Below, piece after piece: positions 15,529 to 25,123 of a DNA stretch of 32,488 nucleotides. The stretch's first letter is position 1. Each line of letters opens with the position of its first letter. A program made the translations under genes and the position numbers. The notes beneath the pieces were generated by a model. It worked only from the letters and a program-made list of their open reading frames with translations. It was not told where the DNA came from and did not search any database. This DNA comes from Gammaproteobacteria bacterium (GTDB lineage: Bacteria > Pseudomonadota > Gammaproteobacteria > Steroidobacterales > Steroidobacteraceae), in assembly GCA_016882265.1 (NCBI GenBank), contig VGVB01000034.1:1-32488 (forward strand), read 5' to 3'.

Positions 15529-17270
15529 CACGCACCTCCGGTGAACGCATGCGGATAATGGCGGCGCGCCGCCGCCTCGCTGACGTAGCCCTCGCGCAGG
15601 TCGGCGTGCACGCGCGCCGGGTCGCGCTCGGACGGTGGCCCGTAACCGCCGCCGCCGCCGGACGTGCCGCGCACAATCGTGCCGGGCGGCATCAGTACCG
15701 CGGTCGCCTTGACGTACTGGCGCGTCGTGCCGTCCGGCAGCGTGACGCTGAGGTCGGCCGGGCGGCCCTCGCCGCCGCCGTCCATGGCCCACGGCGGGGT
15801 GCTGGTGCGCTCGAACACCGGCGTGAAGAACGTGGGCTCGAGAAACTCGATCACGTATTCGACGCCGAGGCTGCCGCTGTGCCGGCCGACGCCGCCCGAG
15901 TCCTGGATCATCGCCCGGCGATGCTCGAGCAGCGGCGCGCGCAGTTCCAGCGTTTCGGCCGGGAAATTGCGGCTGCCCGAGCCGACGATGTGCGAGGCAC
16001 AGGTCTCGCCGTCGTGATTGCGCGTCGCGCCCTGCCCCGCCATCCAGACCTGGCCCGAGGTCCACAGGCCACGCTGCGGCGAGAAGCCCCACAGTACCAG
16101 CGCCTGGATACCGCCGCCGCAACCCGCCGGCAGCTCGTCGGCGAGCGGCTGCGCCAGAGCTTTCTGCACCGCGTCGACCAGCTCGGTCAGCGACCAGCCA
16201 TACGTGTACACCGGTGCGGGCGGCAGCGGATGGAACAGTGTGCCGGGCCGGCTCAGCACGCGGATCGGCCGCAGGTAGCCTTCGTTGACCATCAGCCCCT
16301 CGACCTGGCTGCCGAGCACCGAGACGATCGCGAGGCGCACGCAGGACACCGTCGACGGCAGCGGGCAGTTGATCGGCCCGCGCGTCGCCGGCGGCGCCAT
16401 GGTCACGTCCACGGTGATGTCGGAGCCGGCGACCTCGACCACGCACTCGAACGGAATGCGCACGTCGACGACGCCGTCGCCATCGCAGGCGCTGTCGCCG
16501 ACATAGCGCCCGTCCGGAATGCGCTCGAGGAAACGCCGCATCATCGCTTCGGAATGATCGAAGATGCGTTCGATCGCGGCCTCGAACTGCTCGTGGCCAT
16601 AGCGCTCGACCAGACGGACCAGCACGCCGACGCCGGTCTGCGCGGCCGTCATCTGCGCGTGCAGATCGCCGGCGGCGTAGTCGGGCATGCGCGAGTTGGC
16701 GATGAACGTGCGATAGATGTCAGTGACGATCTCGCCGCGCCGGCACAGGCGCACGCCCGGGAAGATCGTGCCTTCCTGGAAGTTGTCGGTCGTGTCCGTG
16801 CAGTAAGGTTCCTTGGCGCCGAGGTCGACATGATGGGCCTTGACCGCGGCGTAGCCGACCAGGCGCCCGCCGGCGAAGGCCGGCTGGATCATGGTCACGT
16901 CCTGGCAGTGCGAACCGGTGTGGAACGCGTAGGTGTTGATCAGCACGTCGCCGGGCTCGAGCACCGCCTCACCGCCGATCGCCGCGAGCGTGGATTCGAT
17001 GACGAAGCCGAGCGTGCCGAGGAACAGCGGCAGGCCGCGCGACTGGGCCAGCAGCCGGACCTGCCGGTCGTACAAGCCGCAGGCCAGATCGAAGACCTCG
17101 TAGATGTTGTTGCTGTAGGCGGTCCGGCACAGCGCCACCTGCATCTGCTCGGCGCCCGAGTGCAGCGCATGGCGGATGACCTCGGCGGTGATCGGATCCG
17201 CCGGCGCGCCGGTCCAGGGCTGGGCGCGCTTCGCGCCGCTGCAGACGACATCCGTGGTGACGGTATCCAT
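15528..17270 (-). CDS. hyuB: Hydantoinase B / oxoprolinase family protein
   Basis: 580 residues, the usual length of HyuB subunits. Recognisable blocks are ITAEVIRHALHSGAEQMQ, RTAYSNNIYEVFDLACGLYD, DVLINTYAFHTGSHCQDVTM, AAVKAHHVDLGAKEPYCTDT and, near the C-terminus, SGGGGGYGPPSERDP, the glycine-rich motif of the family. It partners HyuA to open cyclic amides such as hydantoins or 5-oxoproline using ATP; relatives carboxylate ketones. CAGGAGG lies seven bases before ATG 17270, one base beyond the hyuA stop. Its 3' end overlaps the VOC start. Sequence alone does not fix the substrate. Confidence 0.94.
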   Translation of the reverse strand: MDTVTTDVVCSGAKRAQPWTGAPADPITAEVIRHALHSGAEQMQVALCRTAYSNNIYEVFDLACGLYDRQVRLLAQSRGLPLFLGTLGFVIESTLAAIGGEAVLEPGDVLINTYAFHTGSHCQDVTMIQPAFAGGRLVGYAAVKAHHVDLGAKEPYCTDTTDNFQEGTIFPGVRLCRRGEIVTDIYRTFIANSRMPDYAAGDLHAQMTAAQTGVGVLVRLVERYGHEQFEAAIERIFDHSEAMMRRFLERIPDGRYVGDSACDGDGVVDVRIPFECVVEVAGSDITVDVTMAPPATRGPINCPLPSTVSCVRLAIVSVLGSQVEGLMVNEGYLRPIRVLSRPGTLFHPLPPAPVYTYGWSLTELVDAVQKALAQPLADELPAGCGGGIQALVLWGFSPQRGLWTSGQVWMAGQGATRNHDGETCASHIVGSGSRNFPAETLELRAPLLEHRRAMIQDSGGVGRHSGSLGVEYVIEFLEPTFFTPVFERTSTPPWAMDGGGEGRPADLSVTLPDGTTRQYVKATAVLMPPGTIVRGTSGGGGGYGPPSERDPARVHADLREGYVSEAAARRHYPHAFTGGA

Positions 17271-17271
17271 G

Positions 17272-19299
17272 TCAGGCCTCCTGGTCCGCGAGGAACAGCG
17301 TTCCGTCCTCATGCACGCGCGCCTCGAAGCCGGCGTCCACGTAGGTCGTCGTGGTCGCCTCGAGCAGCAGCGCCGGGCCGGCGAGCTTCGTGCCGCGGGC
17401 AAGGCCGTCGCGCCCCCGTACCGTGAATTCGCGCCGGCGCCCGCCAGTAAACGAAAACGCCTCGAGCGTCCGCGCTGCGGCAGCGCCGCTGGCCGATCCG
17501 ACATGCCGTGCCGTCCGGCGCGGCAGCGGCGAACGCAGGATCGCGCGCACCGACAGGATCTGCACCGGACTCATGACCGAGTGGCCGAAGGCCCGCTCGT
17601 AGTCGCGCCGGAACAGGGCCGCAACTTCGGCCGGCGACGCGGCAACGCGGTCGCCGGCTACCGGCACCGCGACCGTCAGCGTGTACTCCTGCCCGAGATA
17701 ACGCAGGTCGAGCGCGGCCTCGGCCTGTGCGCCATCGGCCGCCGCGCGGCTGCGCCGGCGCAGTCCGGTGAGCAGCTCGCTGAGCACGTCGCTGGCCCGG
17801 GCCAGGCCGGAGTCGTCCAGCATCGCCAGCGAGGTGCGGGCCGCCGACTGGGTGACGTCCTGCATCAGCAGCCCGAACGCCGAGAAATTGCCGGCATGCA
17901 CCGGCACGACGATCTCGCGGATCGCCAGCTCGCGCGCCAGCAGCGTCGCAAACAGCGGCCCGGCGCCGCCGAAGGCCACCAGCGCGCAGTCGCGCGGATC
18001 CTGGCCGGTCTGCACGGTGACGGTGCGGATCGCGTTGGCCATGTTGGCGGCGACGATGCGCAGGATGCCCTGCGCGCTGCCATCGGCATCGAGCCCGAGC
18101 TCCCGGCCGAGCGGCATCAGCGCATTCCGCGCGGCGGCAAAGTCGAGGCGCAGTCCGCCGGCCAGTTCGCCGTAGGCCAGCATGCCGAGCGTGGCGGCGG
18201 CATCGGTCACGGTCGGCCGCGTACCGCCGCGTCCATAACAGGCCGGGCCCGGCGCCGCGCCGGCACTCTCCGGCCCGACCTGCAGCAGGCCGGCGTCGAC
18301 GCGCGCCAGCGAGCCGCCGCCGGCGCCGATCGAACGGACATCGATCCACGGGGTCTGCAGCGGCAGGCCCATGACCCGGCCCTCGTACTTGAGCGCCGGT
18401 CGGCCCTGCTGGATCAGGCAGGTGTCGAAACTGGTGCCGCCGACGTCGGCGGTCACGGCGTTCGCGATGCCGAGCTGGCGGCACAGGTCACCGGCGCCGA
18501 TCGCCCCGGCGACCGGCCCGGAGATGATCGCCTCGAACGGCCGCTCCTCGGCCTCGGCGAAGCTCATCGCGCCGCCGCCGGAGCGGGTAACCAGGCAGTT
18601 GCCGTTGACACCGAGCCCGCGCAGCCGTTCCTCGAGCCGGCGCAGGTAAGCCGACATGCGCGGGCGCACGTAGGCATCCACGACCGTCGTCGAGGTGCGC
18701 TCGTACTCGCGGTATTCGCCGGACACGCGATGCGACAGCGAGACTTCGCCGGTGAAGCCGAGCCGGCGCAGCGCCTGCTCGGTGGCCAGCTCGTGCGCCG
18801 GGTTGGCATAGGAGTGCAGGTACACGACCGCGATGCATTCGACGCCCTCGGCGCGGAACGCGGCCAGCGCGGTGGCGATGTCCGCCTCGTCGAGCGGCGT
18901 GCGCACGCGGCCGTCGCCCAGCACGCGCTCGCGCACGCCACGGCGCAGCCGCCGCGGCACCAGCGGCGGCGGCGGACGGAACACGAGCTGGTAGGTCGTC
19001 TCGCGGTCACCGCGGCGCAGCTCCAGCACGTCCTCGAATCCGGCGGTGGTCAGCAGCCCGATGGTCGCGCCCTTGCGCTCGAGCAGCGCATTCAGCGCCA
19101 CGGTCGAACCATGCAGGAAGTAGCCGACCGCGGCCCGCTCGGCCTCCGGCACTGCCGCCGCGACGATCGCCGCGACACCCTCGTCCTGCGCCGCCGGCGT
19201 CGTCAGTCCCTTGCCGACCCGCACGCCGCCGCTCGCATCGTCGTAGACCACGAGGTCCGAGAACGTCCCGCCGACGTCCACGCCCAGCCACATCGTCAT
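17272..19299 (-). CDS. hyuA: Hydantoinase A / oxoprolinase family protein (ATP-dependent subunit)
   Basis: 675 residues. The N-terminal actin-like ATPase part starts LGVDVGGTFSDLVVYDDA; the second phosphate loop is TADVGGTSFDTCLIQQG (about 285-305) and the adenosine motif includes ALVAFGGAGPLFATLLARE and VPVHAGNFSAFGLLMQDV. These are the standard hydantoinase/oxoprolinase and acetone-carboxylase beta-like signatures. It would phosphorylate or activate the cyclic amide for ring opening by HyuB. The start overlaps the upstream LLM stop by four bases (ATGA), and GGAG is present 10 bases before. The ligand pocket is not interpretable by eye, so N-methylhydantoin, 5-oxoproline, or a different lactam are equal options. 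Confidence 0.94.
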   Translation of the reverse strand: MTMWLGVDVGGTFSDLVVYDDASGGVRVGKGLTTPAAQDEGVAAIVAAAVPEAERAAVGYFLHGSTVALNALLERKGATIGLLTTAGFEDVLELRRGDRETTYQLVFRPPPPLVPRRLRRGVRERVLGDGRVRTPLDEADIATALAAFRAEGVECIAVVYLHSYANPAHELATEQALRRLGFTGEVSLSHRVSGEYREYERTSTTVVDAYVRPRMSAYLRRLEERLRGLGVNGNCLVTRSGGGAMSFAEAEERPFEAIISGPVAGAIGAGDLCRQLGIANAVTADVGGTSFDTCLIQQGRPALKYEGRVMGLPLQTPWIDVRSIGAGGGSLARVDAGLLQVGPESAGAAPGPACYGRGGTRPTVTDAAATLGMLAYGELAGGLRLDFAAARNALMPLGRELGLDADGSAQGILRIVAANMANAIRTVTVQTGQDPRDCALVAFGGAGPLFATLLARELAIREIVVPVHAGNFSAFGLLMQDVTQSAARTSLAMLDDSGLARASDVLSELLTGLRRRSRAAADGAQAEAALDLRYLGQEYTLTVAVPVAGDRVAASPAEVAALFRRDYERAFGHSVMSPVQILSVRAILRSPLPRRTARHVGSASGAAAARTLEAFSFTGGRRREFTVRGRDGLARGTKLAGPALLLEATTTTYVDAGFEARVHEDGTLFLADQEA

Positions 19300-20348
19300 G
19301 CGTTGGTCACTCCTTCGCGCAAGGGTTGGCGCAGCCGCGGGAACACCTCCCGGGCGGTGAGTTCGAGCTGCGCCGCGTACTGGTCCGCCGGCTGCGGCGC
19401 GATGATGACGCTGGTCGCGCCGGCCGCGAGGTAGCGATCGATGCGCTCGGCGCATTCATCCGGCGCGCCGGCCACCGCGAAATCGTCGAGCCAGGCCTCG
19501 GGCATCTCCTGTGCGACCGCCGCCGGCCCGCCGCGCGCGACGATCCGCTCGAGCTCGTCGGCGCAACCGTAGTGCTCGGTATAGGCATTGCGCGGGAACA
19601 CCGACAGCAGGAACGCCAGCGTGCCACGGATGGCAGCCCTGGCCGCGGTCCGGTCGGGCGCCACCGCGTACAGCACGAACACCGGGCAGGCGTGTGTGAA
19701 CGGCCGGCCGGCGCGGCGCGCACCCACGGCGATCTGCTCGCGCGACCAGCGCACGATATCGGGCGTTGCCGAGACACCAATGATATTGCCGTCGGCGATC
19801 TCGCCGCAGAGCTGCAGCATCTTCGGCCCCATCGCGCCGGTGTAGATCGGGATCGGGCCCGGCAGCGGATGCACCAGGCGAACCCGGTCGAGCTGGAACG
19901 ACCGGCCCTGCAGGCTGACCTCCTCGCCGGCCAGCAGGCGCCGCACGACCGTCACGCATTCACGCACCGTCGCCAGCGGTGAGGGCGGTTCGAGACCCAT
20001 CTGCCGCAGGCAGATGGGCGTGCCCAGCCCGATGCCCGGCAGCAGGCGGCCCGGAAACGCTCCGGCCAGCGTCGCCAGCTCCATCGCCAGCACGGCCGGA
20101 TGACGGACGACCGCCGAGGTGATGCCGATGCCGACCGGGATCCGCGCGGTCGCGCCGAGACCGATCGCGGCGGTCGAGATGCCGGCGTTGAAGTAGTAGT
20201 CTTCCGGCACCCACAGTTCGCCGAAGCCGAGCTGTTCGGCCAGCCGCGCGAACGGCGCGATCTGCGCCGGCGGCAGCGGATCCATGACCAGCGCGCCGAT
20301 CGGATTCGGCGCGGCAGCGGATCCGCGGGCTGTACCGATGTCCCCCAT
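19296..20348 (-). CDS. LLM-class (luciferase-like) oxidoreductase, probably F420-dependent
   Basis: 350 residues with the bacterial-luciferase TIM-barrel pattern: LAEQLGFGELWVPEDYY, GITSAVVRHPAVLAMELATL, PGRLLPGIGLGTPICL, PIYTGAMGPKMLQLCGEIADG and TSVIIAPQPADQY. The layout matches F420-dependent family members such as Mer (methylene-tetrahydromethanopterin reductase) rather than FMN monooxygenases, and the divergently encoded F420 biosynthesis genes support F420 as cofactor. It is the first gene of the leftward unit and may reduce or oxidise the compound later processed by HyuAB. The ATG follows GGGGG by five bases; the operator-like palindromes lie 30 bases upstream. Confidence 0.9.
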   Translation of the reverse strand: MGDIGTARGSAAAPNPIGALVMDPLPPAQIAPFARLAEQLGFGELWVPEDYYFNAGISTAAIGLGATARIPVGIGITSAVVRHPAVLAMELATLAGAFPGRLLPGIGLGTPICLRQMGLEPPSPLATVRECVTVVRRLLAGEEVSLQGRSFQLDRVRLVHPLPGPIPIYTGAMGPKMLQLCGEIADGNIIGVSATPDIVRWSREQIAVGARRAGRPFTHACPVFVLYAVAPDRTAARAAIRGTLAFLLSVFPRNAYTEHYGCADELERIVARGGPAAVAQEMPEAWLDDFAVAGAPDECAERIDRYLAAGATSVIIAPQPADQYAAQLELTAREVFPRLRQPLREGVTNA

Positions 20349-20377
20349 TGTGACCCCCGATTCTGAGTTTCAGCCAG

Positions 20378-20416
20378 TGTAAAATATATTTTACAGCGTG
20401 TAAAATCTATTTTCGA
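20378..20416. promoter_or_regulatory. Two tandem palindromic operators in the shared divergent promoter region
   Basis: TGTAAAATATATTTTACA (20378-20395) is an 18-base perfect palindrome. A second site TGTAAAATCTATTTTCGA (20399-20416) begins 21 bases later and matches it at 15 of 18 positions. The 21-base period is two helical turns, so two dimers could bind the same DNA face. The element is strongly AT-rich in otherwise GC-rich DNA, and sits 30 bases from the LLM start and 49 from the XRE-cupin start. The likely binder is the XRE-cupin protein encoded alongside. TATATT inside site 1 could also serve as a -10 box in either direction. Confidence 0.8.
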
Positions 20417-20464
20417 TGCGGGCGGCGGCTTGCGGGCCGCCGCCAGTGGTTTACAGTGCACACC

Positions 20465-21085
20465 ATGAAAGATGCCCTCGCCGTGAACCTGCGCCGCGTA
20501 CGCACCGACCAGGGGCTCAGTGTGCTGGAGCTGGCGCGCAAGGCCGGGGTCACGCGCCAGACGCTGATCGCGCTCGAGGCCGGCACCGCCAACCCGACGC
20601 TGGAAACGCTGATGAGCATCGCCGAGGCGCTCGGCGTGCAGTCGGCTGTGCTGCTGACTGCAGGGTCGCCGCCGTCGCGACTGGTGCGCTCCTCCGAGGA
20701 CGGCGTGCTGCGCGAGAACTACGGCGTCGTGCGCATCCTCGACCAGATGTCCGAGATCGCCGTGCTCGGCATCCTGGAGGCACAGATCTACGCCGGGCGC
20801 GATTTCCCGCGGGCCGCGCGCGGTGACCAGCCGGGCACGTTCACGTTCATCTACGTACTGAGTGGCCGTATCCTGATCGGGCCCGTCGCCAATCCGGTGG
20901 AACTGGGGGCCGGGGACTATTTCCGCCTGCGGCTCGACGAACCCTATGTGCTGCGCGCCCTCGACGGCGAAGCACGCTTCTTCTCCGGCCTGTGCTCGAC
21001 CCGCCCGGACGGGCTCAACGCCGTGCTCGGTCGCCGCCGGCGTCCGCGGAAGACCAGCGCAGCGAGGTCCGGTCGGAGGCGATGA
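20465..21085 (+). CDS. XRE-family regulator with cupin sensor domain
   Basis: 206 residues. An N-terminal lambda-repressor-like helix-turn-helix (about 6-60; NLRRVRTDQGLSVLELARKA, RQTLIALEAGTANPTLETL) is joined to a C-terminal cupin (about 100-190; FTFIYVLSGRILIGPVA, LGAGDYFRLRLDEPYVLRAL). Such proteins usually repress or activate small-molecule catabolism genes, with the cupin binding an effector. ATG 20465 is assumed; GTG 20456 is in frame, and no clear ribosome site precedes either, so a leaderless transcript is possible. Its stop overlaps the cofC start (ATGA), making it the first gene of the F420 operon. It is the most likely protein to bind the tandem operators. Confidence 0.92.
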   Translation: MKDALAVNLRRVRTDQGLSVLELARKAGVTRQTLIALEAGTANPTLETLMSIAEALGVQSAVLLTAGSPPSRLVRSSEDGVLRENYGVVRILDQMSEIAVLGILEAQIYAGRDFPRAARGDQPGTFTFIYVLSGRILIGPVANPVELGAGDYFRLRLDEPYVLRALDGEARFFSGLCSTRPDGLNAVLGRRRRPRKTSAARSGRRR

Positions 21086-21708
21086 GCTGCTGGGCGCTGG
21101 TACCGGTCAAGCGGCGCGGAGAAGGCAAGCGCCGGCTCGCCGGGCATCTGTCTGCGCCGGAACGCCTGCAGCTCATCCGGCACATGCTCGCGCAGACGAT
21201 TGCGGCGCTGCGCCAGACGCAAGGCCTCGACGGGATCGCCTTCGTCAGCGCCGAACGCGACACGATCCCGCGTGAATTCCTCGTACTCGACGATCCGGGC
21301 GGCGGGCCGAACGCTGCGCTGGCCGCGGCGCGTGCGGACCTCGCCGCCCGCGGCGCCACCGCGCTGGTCGTCGTCGCCGCCGACCTGCCGCGCCTCACCG
21401 GCCCGGACCTCGATGCGCTGATTACGGCCGGGCGGCGTACCGGTTTCGCGCTCGCGCCGGATGCCGCCGGCACCGGCACCAATGCGCTGTACCTGCCGGC
21501 GCAGCCGGCGTTCGAGTTCCACTTCGGGCCGGGCAGCCGCACGCTGCACCTCGCGGAGGCCCAGCGCCTGGGACTCGAGGCGACGCTCGTCGAGCGCCCC
21601 GGACTGGCCTTCGACCTCGACGACCCGGAGGACCTCGACCGGATGCGGGTCCATAACGAATGCCGCTACACTCCGCAGCCCCCGGGTCCGGAAACACCCG
21701 CCGCGTGA
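21082..21708 (+). CDS. cofC: CofC, guanylyltransferase for F420 biosynthesis
   Basis: 208 residues, usual length. It activates 2-phospho-L-lactate, phosphoenolpyruvate or 3-phosphoglycerate with GTP, giving the donor used by CofD. Signatures visible are WALVPVKRRGEGKRRLAGHL (nucleotide-binding loop of MobA-like enzymes), VVVAADLPRLTGPDLDAL, PDAAGTGTNALYL and FHFGPGSRTLHLAEA. The start ATG overlaps the XRE-cupin stop. The stop overlaps the next start (GTGA). Which three-carbon acid it uses cannot be read by eye; some proteobacterial homologues prefer 3-phosphoglycerate. Confidence 0.93.
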   Translation: MSCWALVPVKRRGEGKRRLAGHLSAPERLQLIRHMLAQTIAALRQTQGLDGIAFVSAERDTIPREFLVLDDPGGGPNAALAAARADLAARGATALVVVAADLPRLTGPDLDALITAGRRTGFALAPDAAGTGTNALYLPAQPAFEFHFGPGSRTLHLAEAQRLGLEATLVERPGLAFDLDDPEDLDRMRVHNECRYTPQPPGPETPAA

Positions 21709-24110
21709 AGACACCGACTGCGACGCTGCGCCTGATCGACGATGCCGTGCGCGGGCTGCGTCCCGACGCCGCCGCGGCTTCCTGCCTGGCCGATGCGCCG
21801 CTGCCACTGCTGCTGGAGGCCGCCGAAGCGCTGACGCTGGCCGGCTTCGGGCGCTCGGTCACGTACTCGCGCAAGGTGTTCATCCCGCTGACCGAGCTGT
21901 GCCGCAACGTCTGCCATTACTGCACGTTCGCGAAGGCGCCGCGCCGGATTCGCAGCCCCTATCTGGCGCCGGAACAGGTGCTCGGGATCGCCCGTGCGGG
22001 CGAGGCGGCCGGTTGCCGGGAGGCGCTGTTCACGCTCGGCGATCAGCCGGAGCTGCGCTACGCCGCGGCCCGCGCCGCACTCGGCACGCGTGGCGCCGCC
22101 ACGACGCTGGACTACCTGCGGCAGATGGCGGAGCTGGTGCTCGGCGAAACCACGCTGCTGCCGCACCTGAACGCCGGCAGCATGAGCCGCGACGACTTCC
22201 TGCGCCTGCGGCCGGTGGCGGTGTCGATGGGCCTGATGCTGGAAACCAGTTCGGCGCGCCTCGCCGCCCGCGGCGGCCCGCACTGGGGCTCGCCGGACAA
22301 GCGGCCGGAGCGACGCCTGGCCACGCTGCGGGCGGCCGGCGAAGCGGCCGTGCCGATGACCAGCGGCCTGCTGATCGGCATCGGTGAGACGCGCGCGGAG
22401 CGGATCGACTCGCTGCTCGCGCTGCGCGCGCTGCACGACGAGTTCGGGCATCTGCAGGAACTGATCCTGCAGAACTTCCGCGCCAAGCCGGGCACCGGCA
22501 TGGCGTTCGCGCCGGAACCGCCGCTCGAGGAACAGCTCTGGACGATAGCCGTGGCCCGACTGCTGTTCGGTCCGGCGATGTCGCTGCAGGCGCCGCCGAA
22601 TCTGCGGCCCGGCGAGCTCAGCGCGCTGATCCGCGCCGGCGTCAACGACTGGGGCGGCGTGTCGCCGGTCACGCCGGACCACGTCAACCCGGAAGCGCCC
22701 TGGCCCGTGCTCGCCCGGCTCGCCGCAGAGACCGCGGCTGCGGATCGCGAACTGGACGAGCGCCTGGCGCTCGCGCCGGCTCAGGCACGCGCCGCGGAAC
22801 GCTGGCTGGACCCGGCGCTGCTGGCGCGCGTGCTGCGCCAGACCGACAGCCGCGGACTGGTGCGCAGCGACGACTGGCACCCGGGCGCGCTGGATGCGAT
22901 CACGGCCGCGCAGCGCGCGTGGGTGGCCCGCGCGCCGCGCCGGCCCGAGGCGTCGCGCGCCGTCGCGCGGATCCTCAGCGCCGCCGAAAACGGCATGACC
23001 TTGAGCGAGAGCGAGGTCACCGCGCTGTTCAACGCCGACCGCCGCGACTTCCGCGCGGTCATCGCCGCCGCCGACCGGTTGCGTGCCGCGGCGGTTGGCG
23101 ACACGGTGACCTACGTCGTCAACCGCAACATCAACTACACCAACATCTGCGCCTTCCACTGCAGCTTCTGCGCCTTCTCCAGGGGCCGCAGCGCGCGCAG
23201 CCTGCGCGGGCCGGCCTACGATCTCGACTTCGACGAGATCGCGCGGCGCACGGTCGAGGCCGCGGCGGCTGGCGCGACTGAAGTCTGCCTGCAGGGCGGC
23301 ATCCATCCGCGCTACACCGGCGCGACCTATCTCGGCATCGTCCGCGCGGTGAAGGCGGCGGTACCGTCGATGCACGTACACGCGTTCTCGCCGCTCGAGA
23401 TCCGGCACGGTGCCGGCACGCTCGGCCTCGGCCTCGAGGAGTACCTGCGGCGGCTGCGCGAGGCGGGTCTCGGCACGCTGCCGGGCACCGCAGCCGAGAT
23501 TCTCGACGATGAGGTGCGCGCGGTCTTGTGCCCGGACAAGCTCAGCACCGCCGAGTGGTTCGAGGTGATGCGCGCCGCGCACGCAGTCGGCCTGCGCTCG
23601 ACCGCGACGATCATGTTCGGGCACATCGACCGGCCGTGGCACCAGGCCCGGCATCTGCTGCGACTGCGGGCGCTGCAGGCGGAAACCGGCGGCTTCACCG
23701 AGCTGGTGCCGCTGCCGTACGTGCACATGGAAGCGCCGCTGTGGCGCCGGGGCCGCTCGCGCTCGGGCCCGACGCTGCGCGAGTCGCTGCTGGTCCATGC
23801 CGTCGGCCGGCTCGCGCTGCATCCGCTCGTGCCCAACATCCAGACCTCGTGGGTCAAGATGGGCCGCGACGGCGTCGTGCTGTGCCTCGCCGCCGGGGCC
23901 AACGACCTCGGCGGTACGTTAATGGAGGAATCGATCACGCGCGCGGCCGGCGGCGGCCACGGCACGCGGCTCGAGGCGGCGGAACTCATCGCGCTCGCGC
24001 ACGGCGCCGGCCGCCCGGCCGCGCAGCGCACGACGCGTTACGAACGGATTCAACCCGGCCGACCGGAGCAGCCGCGGCCCGGCGACGACCAGGAGGTGCG
24101 TGTTGCTTAG
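21705..24110 (+). CDS. fbiC: FO synthase, CofG-CofH fusion (FbiC type)
   Basis: About 801 residues, bifunctional. It joins 5-amino-6-ribitylamino-uracil and tyrosine to make FO, the deazaflavin chromophore. The CofG half contains radical-SAM cysteines C66-x3-C70-x2-C73 ([12 protein letters not shown]); the CofH half contains C482-x3-C486-x2-C489 ([15 protein letters not shown]), followed by [17 protein letters not shown] and, late, [13 protein letters not shown]. Both sites look intact. The order CofG then CofH matches actinobacterial FbiC; many archaea use separate proteins. GTG 21705 gives a four-base overlap with cofC; ATG 21660 in the same frame would overlap by 49 bases. The stop overlaps the fgd start. 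Confidence 0.97.
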   Translation: MKTPTATLRLIDDAVRGLRPDAAAASCLADAPLPLLLEAAEALTLAGFGRSVTYSRKVFIPLTELCRNVCHYCTFAKAPRRIRSPYLAPEQVLGIARAGEAAGCREALFTLGDQPELRYAAARAALGTRGAATTLDYLRQMAELVLGETTLLPHLNAGSMSRDDFLRLRPVAVSMGLMLETSSARLAARGGPHWGSPDKRPERRLATLRAAGEAAVPMTSGLLIGIGETRAERIDSLLALRALHDEFGHLQELILQNFRAKPGTGMAFAPEPPLEEQLWTIAVARLLFGPAMSLQAPPNLRPGELSALIRAGVNDWGGVSPVTPDHVNPEAPWPVLARLAAETAAADRELDERLALAPAQARAAERWLDPALLARVLRQTDSRGLVRSDDWHPGALDAITAAQRAWVARAPRRPEASRAVARILSAAENGMTLSESEVTALFNADRRDFRAVIAAADRLRAAAVGDTVTYVVNRNINYTNICAFHCSFCAFSRGRSARSLRGPAYDLDFDEIARRTVEAAAAGATEVCLQGGIHPRYTGATYLGIVRAVKAAVPSMHVHAFSPLEIRHGAGTLGLGLEEYLRRLREAGLGTLPGTAAEILDDEVRAVLCPDKLSTAEWFEVMRAAHAVGLRSTATIMFGHIDRPWHQARHLLRLRALQAETGGFTELVPLPYVHMEAPLWRRGRSRSGPTLRESLLVHAVGRLALHPLVPNIQTSWVKMGRDGVVLCLAAGANDLGGTLMEESITRAAGGGHGTRLEAAELIALAHGAGRPAAQRTTRYERIQPGRPEQPRPGDDQEVRVA

Positions 24111-25107
24111 ACTCGGTTACAAGGCATCGGCGGAGCAGTTCGGCCCGCAGGAGCTGCTGCGCTACGGCGTGCTGGCGGAACAGTGCGGCTTCGACTCGGT
24201 ATTCATCAGCGATCACTTCCAGCCGTGGCGCCACACCCACGGTCACGCACCGTTCGCGTTCGCGTGGATGGGCGCGCTTGGCGCCAGCACCACGCGGGTG
24301 CAGATCGGCACCAGCGTGCTGACGCCGACCTTCCGTTACCACCCGTCGATCGTCGCGCAGGCCTTCGGCACGCTCGGCTGCCTGTTTCCGGGTCGCATCA
24401 TTCTCGGCATCGGCACCGGCGAGTCGCTGAACGAGGTCCCGGCGACCGGCCTGCACTGGCCCGAGCAGCGCGAGCGCTTCGCGCGGCTGCGCGAGTCGGT
24501 GCGGCTGATCCGCCAGCTCTGGACCGAGGACCGCGTGACTTTCACCGGCGAGTTCTATCGGACCGAGAAAGCGACCATCTACGACCGGCCCGCGCAACCC
24601 GTACCGGTCTACATCGCCGGCGCCGGCCCCCTGATTGCGAAGTTCGCCGGCCAGCAGGCCGACGGTTTCATCTGCACCAGCGGCAAGGCGCCCGAGCTGT
24701 ACCGCGAGACGCTGCTGCCGAACGTCGCCACCGGCCTGCAGGCCGCGGGCCGCGCGCCTGAGGCGCTCGACCGCATGATCGAGATGAAGGTGTCGTTCGA
24801 TACCGATCGCGCCCGCGCGCTCGAGGACACGCGCCACTGGGCCGCGCTGTCACTGACCCCCGAGGAGAAGGTCTCGGTCGAGGATCCGCTGGAGATGGAA
24901 CGGCTCGCTGACCAGGTGCCGGCCGAGCGCACCGCGAAGCGCTGGATCGTCTCGACCGACCCGGACGAGCACGTCGGGCGGATTGGTTTCTACGTGGACA
25001 TGGGCTTCCGCCACCTGGTGTTTCATGCGCCGGGGCCGGACCAGGAGCGGTTCCTGCGCCTGTACTCGGCCCAGGTATTGCCGCGCCTGCGCGCCCGCTT
25101 CGGCTGA
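24100..25107 (+). CDS. fgd: F420-dependent glucose-6-phosphate dehydrogenase
   Basis: 335 residues. It oxidises glucose-6-phosphate to 6-phosphogluconolactone and reduces F420 to F420H2. The sequence follows mycobacterial FGD1 closely: [12 protein letters not shown] at the N-terminus, SDHFQPWRH (catalytic His and Trp equivalents at 39 and 43), [19 protein letters not shown] (catalytic Glu), TSGK, LTPEEK and KRWIV, the last three carrying the Lys, Lys and Arg that bind phosphate in FGD1. All these residues are conserved, so substrate and cofactor are strongly predicted. AGGAGG lies just upstream; GTG 24100 overlaps the FO synthase stop, and TTG 24103 is an alternative. Followed by gnd after 16 bases. 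Confidence 0.96.
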   Translation: MLLRLGYKASAEQFGPQELLRYGVLAEQCGFDSVFISDHFQPWRHTHGHAPFAFAWMGALGASTTRVQIGTSVLTPTFRYHPSIVAQAFGTLGCLFPGRIILGIGTGESLNEVPATGLHWPEQRERFARLRESVRLIRQLWTEDRVTFTGEFYRTEKATIYDRPAQPVPVYIAGAGPLIAKFAGQQADGFICTSGKAPELYRETLLPNVATGLQAAGRAPEALDRMIEMKVSFDTDRARALEDTRHWAALSLTPEEKVSVEDPLEMERLADQVPAERTAKRWIVSTDPDEHVGRIGFYVDMGFRHLVFHAPGPDQERFLRLYSAQVLPRLRARFG

Positions 25108-25123
25108 CCGGCAGGATACAGCG

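Noticed and set aside
15529..16446. Upstream extension of the two-module VOC frame into hyuB
   Set aside because: The extension is arginine- and alanine-rich out-of-phase sequence; the VOC fold starts at ATG 15528, which overlaps the hyuB stop.
15432..17426. 664-codon plus-strand frame opposite hyuB
   Set aside because: Shadow frame without recognisable domains; hyuB on the other strand has overlaps and a good ribosome site.
17176..19434. 752-codon plus-strand frame opposite hyuA
   Set aside because: Antisense shadow of hyuA, whose ATPase motifs are unmistakable; composition dominated by R, A, G, Q and H.
21666..23822. 718-codon minus-strand frame opposite the FO synthase
   Set aside because: Shadow of a gene with two intact radical-SAM cysteine motifs.
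24100..25107. Generic luciferase-like monooxygenase label for this gene
   Set aside because: All phosphate-binding and catalytic residues of F420-dependent glucose-6-phosphate dehydrogenase are present, so the specific name is justified.
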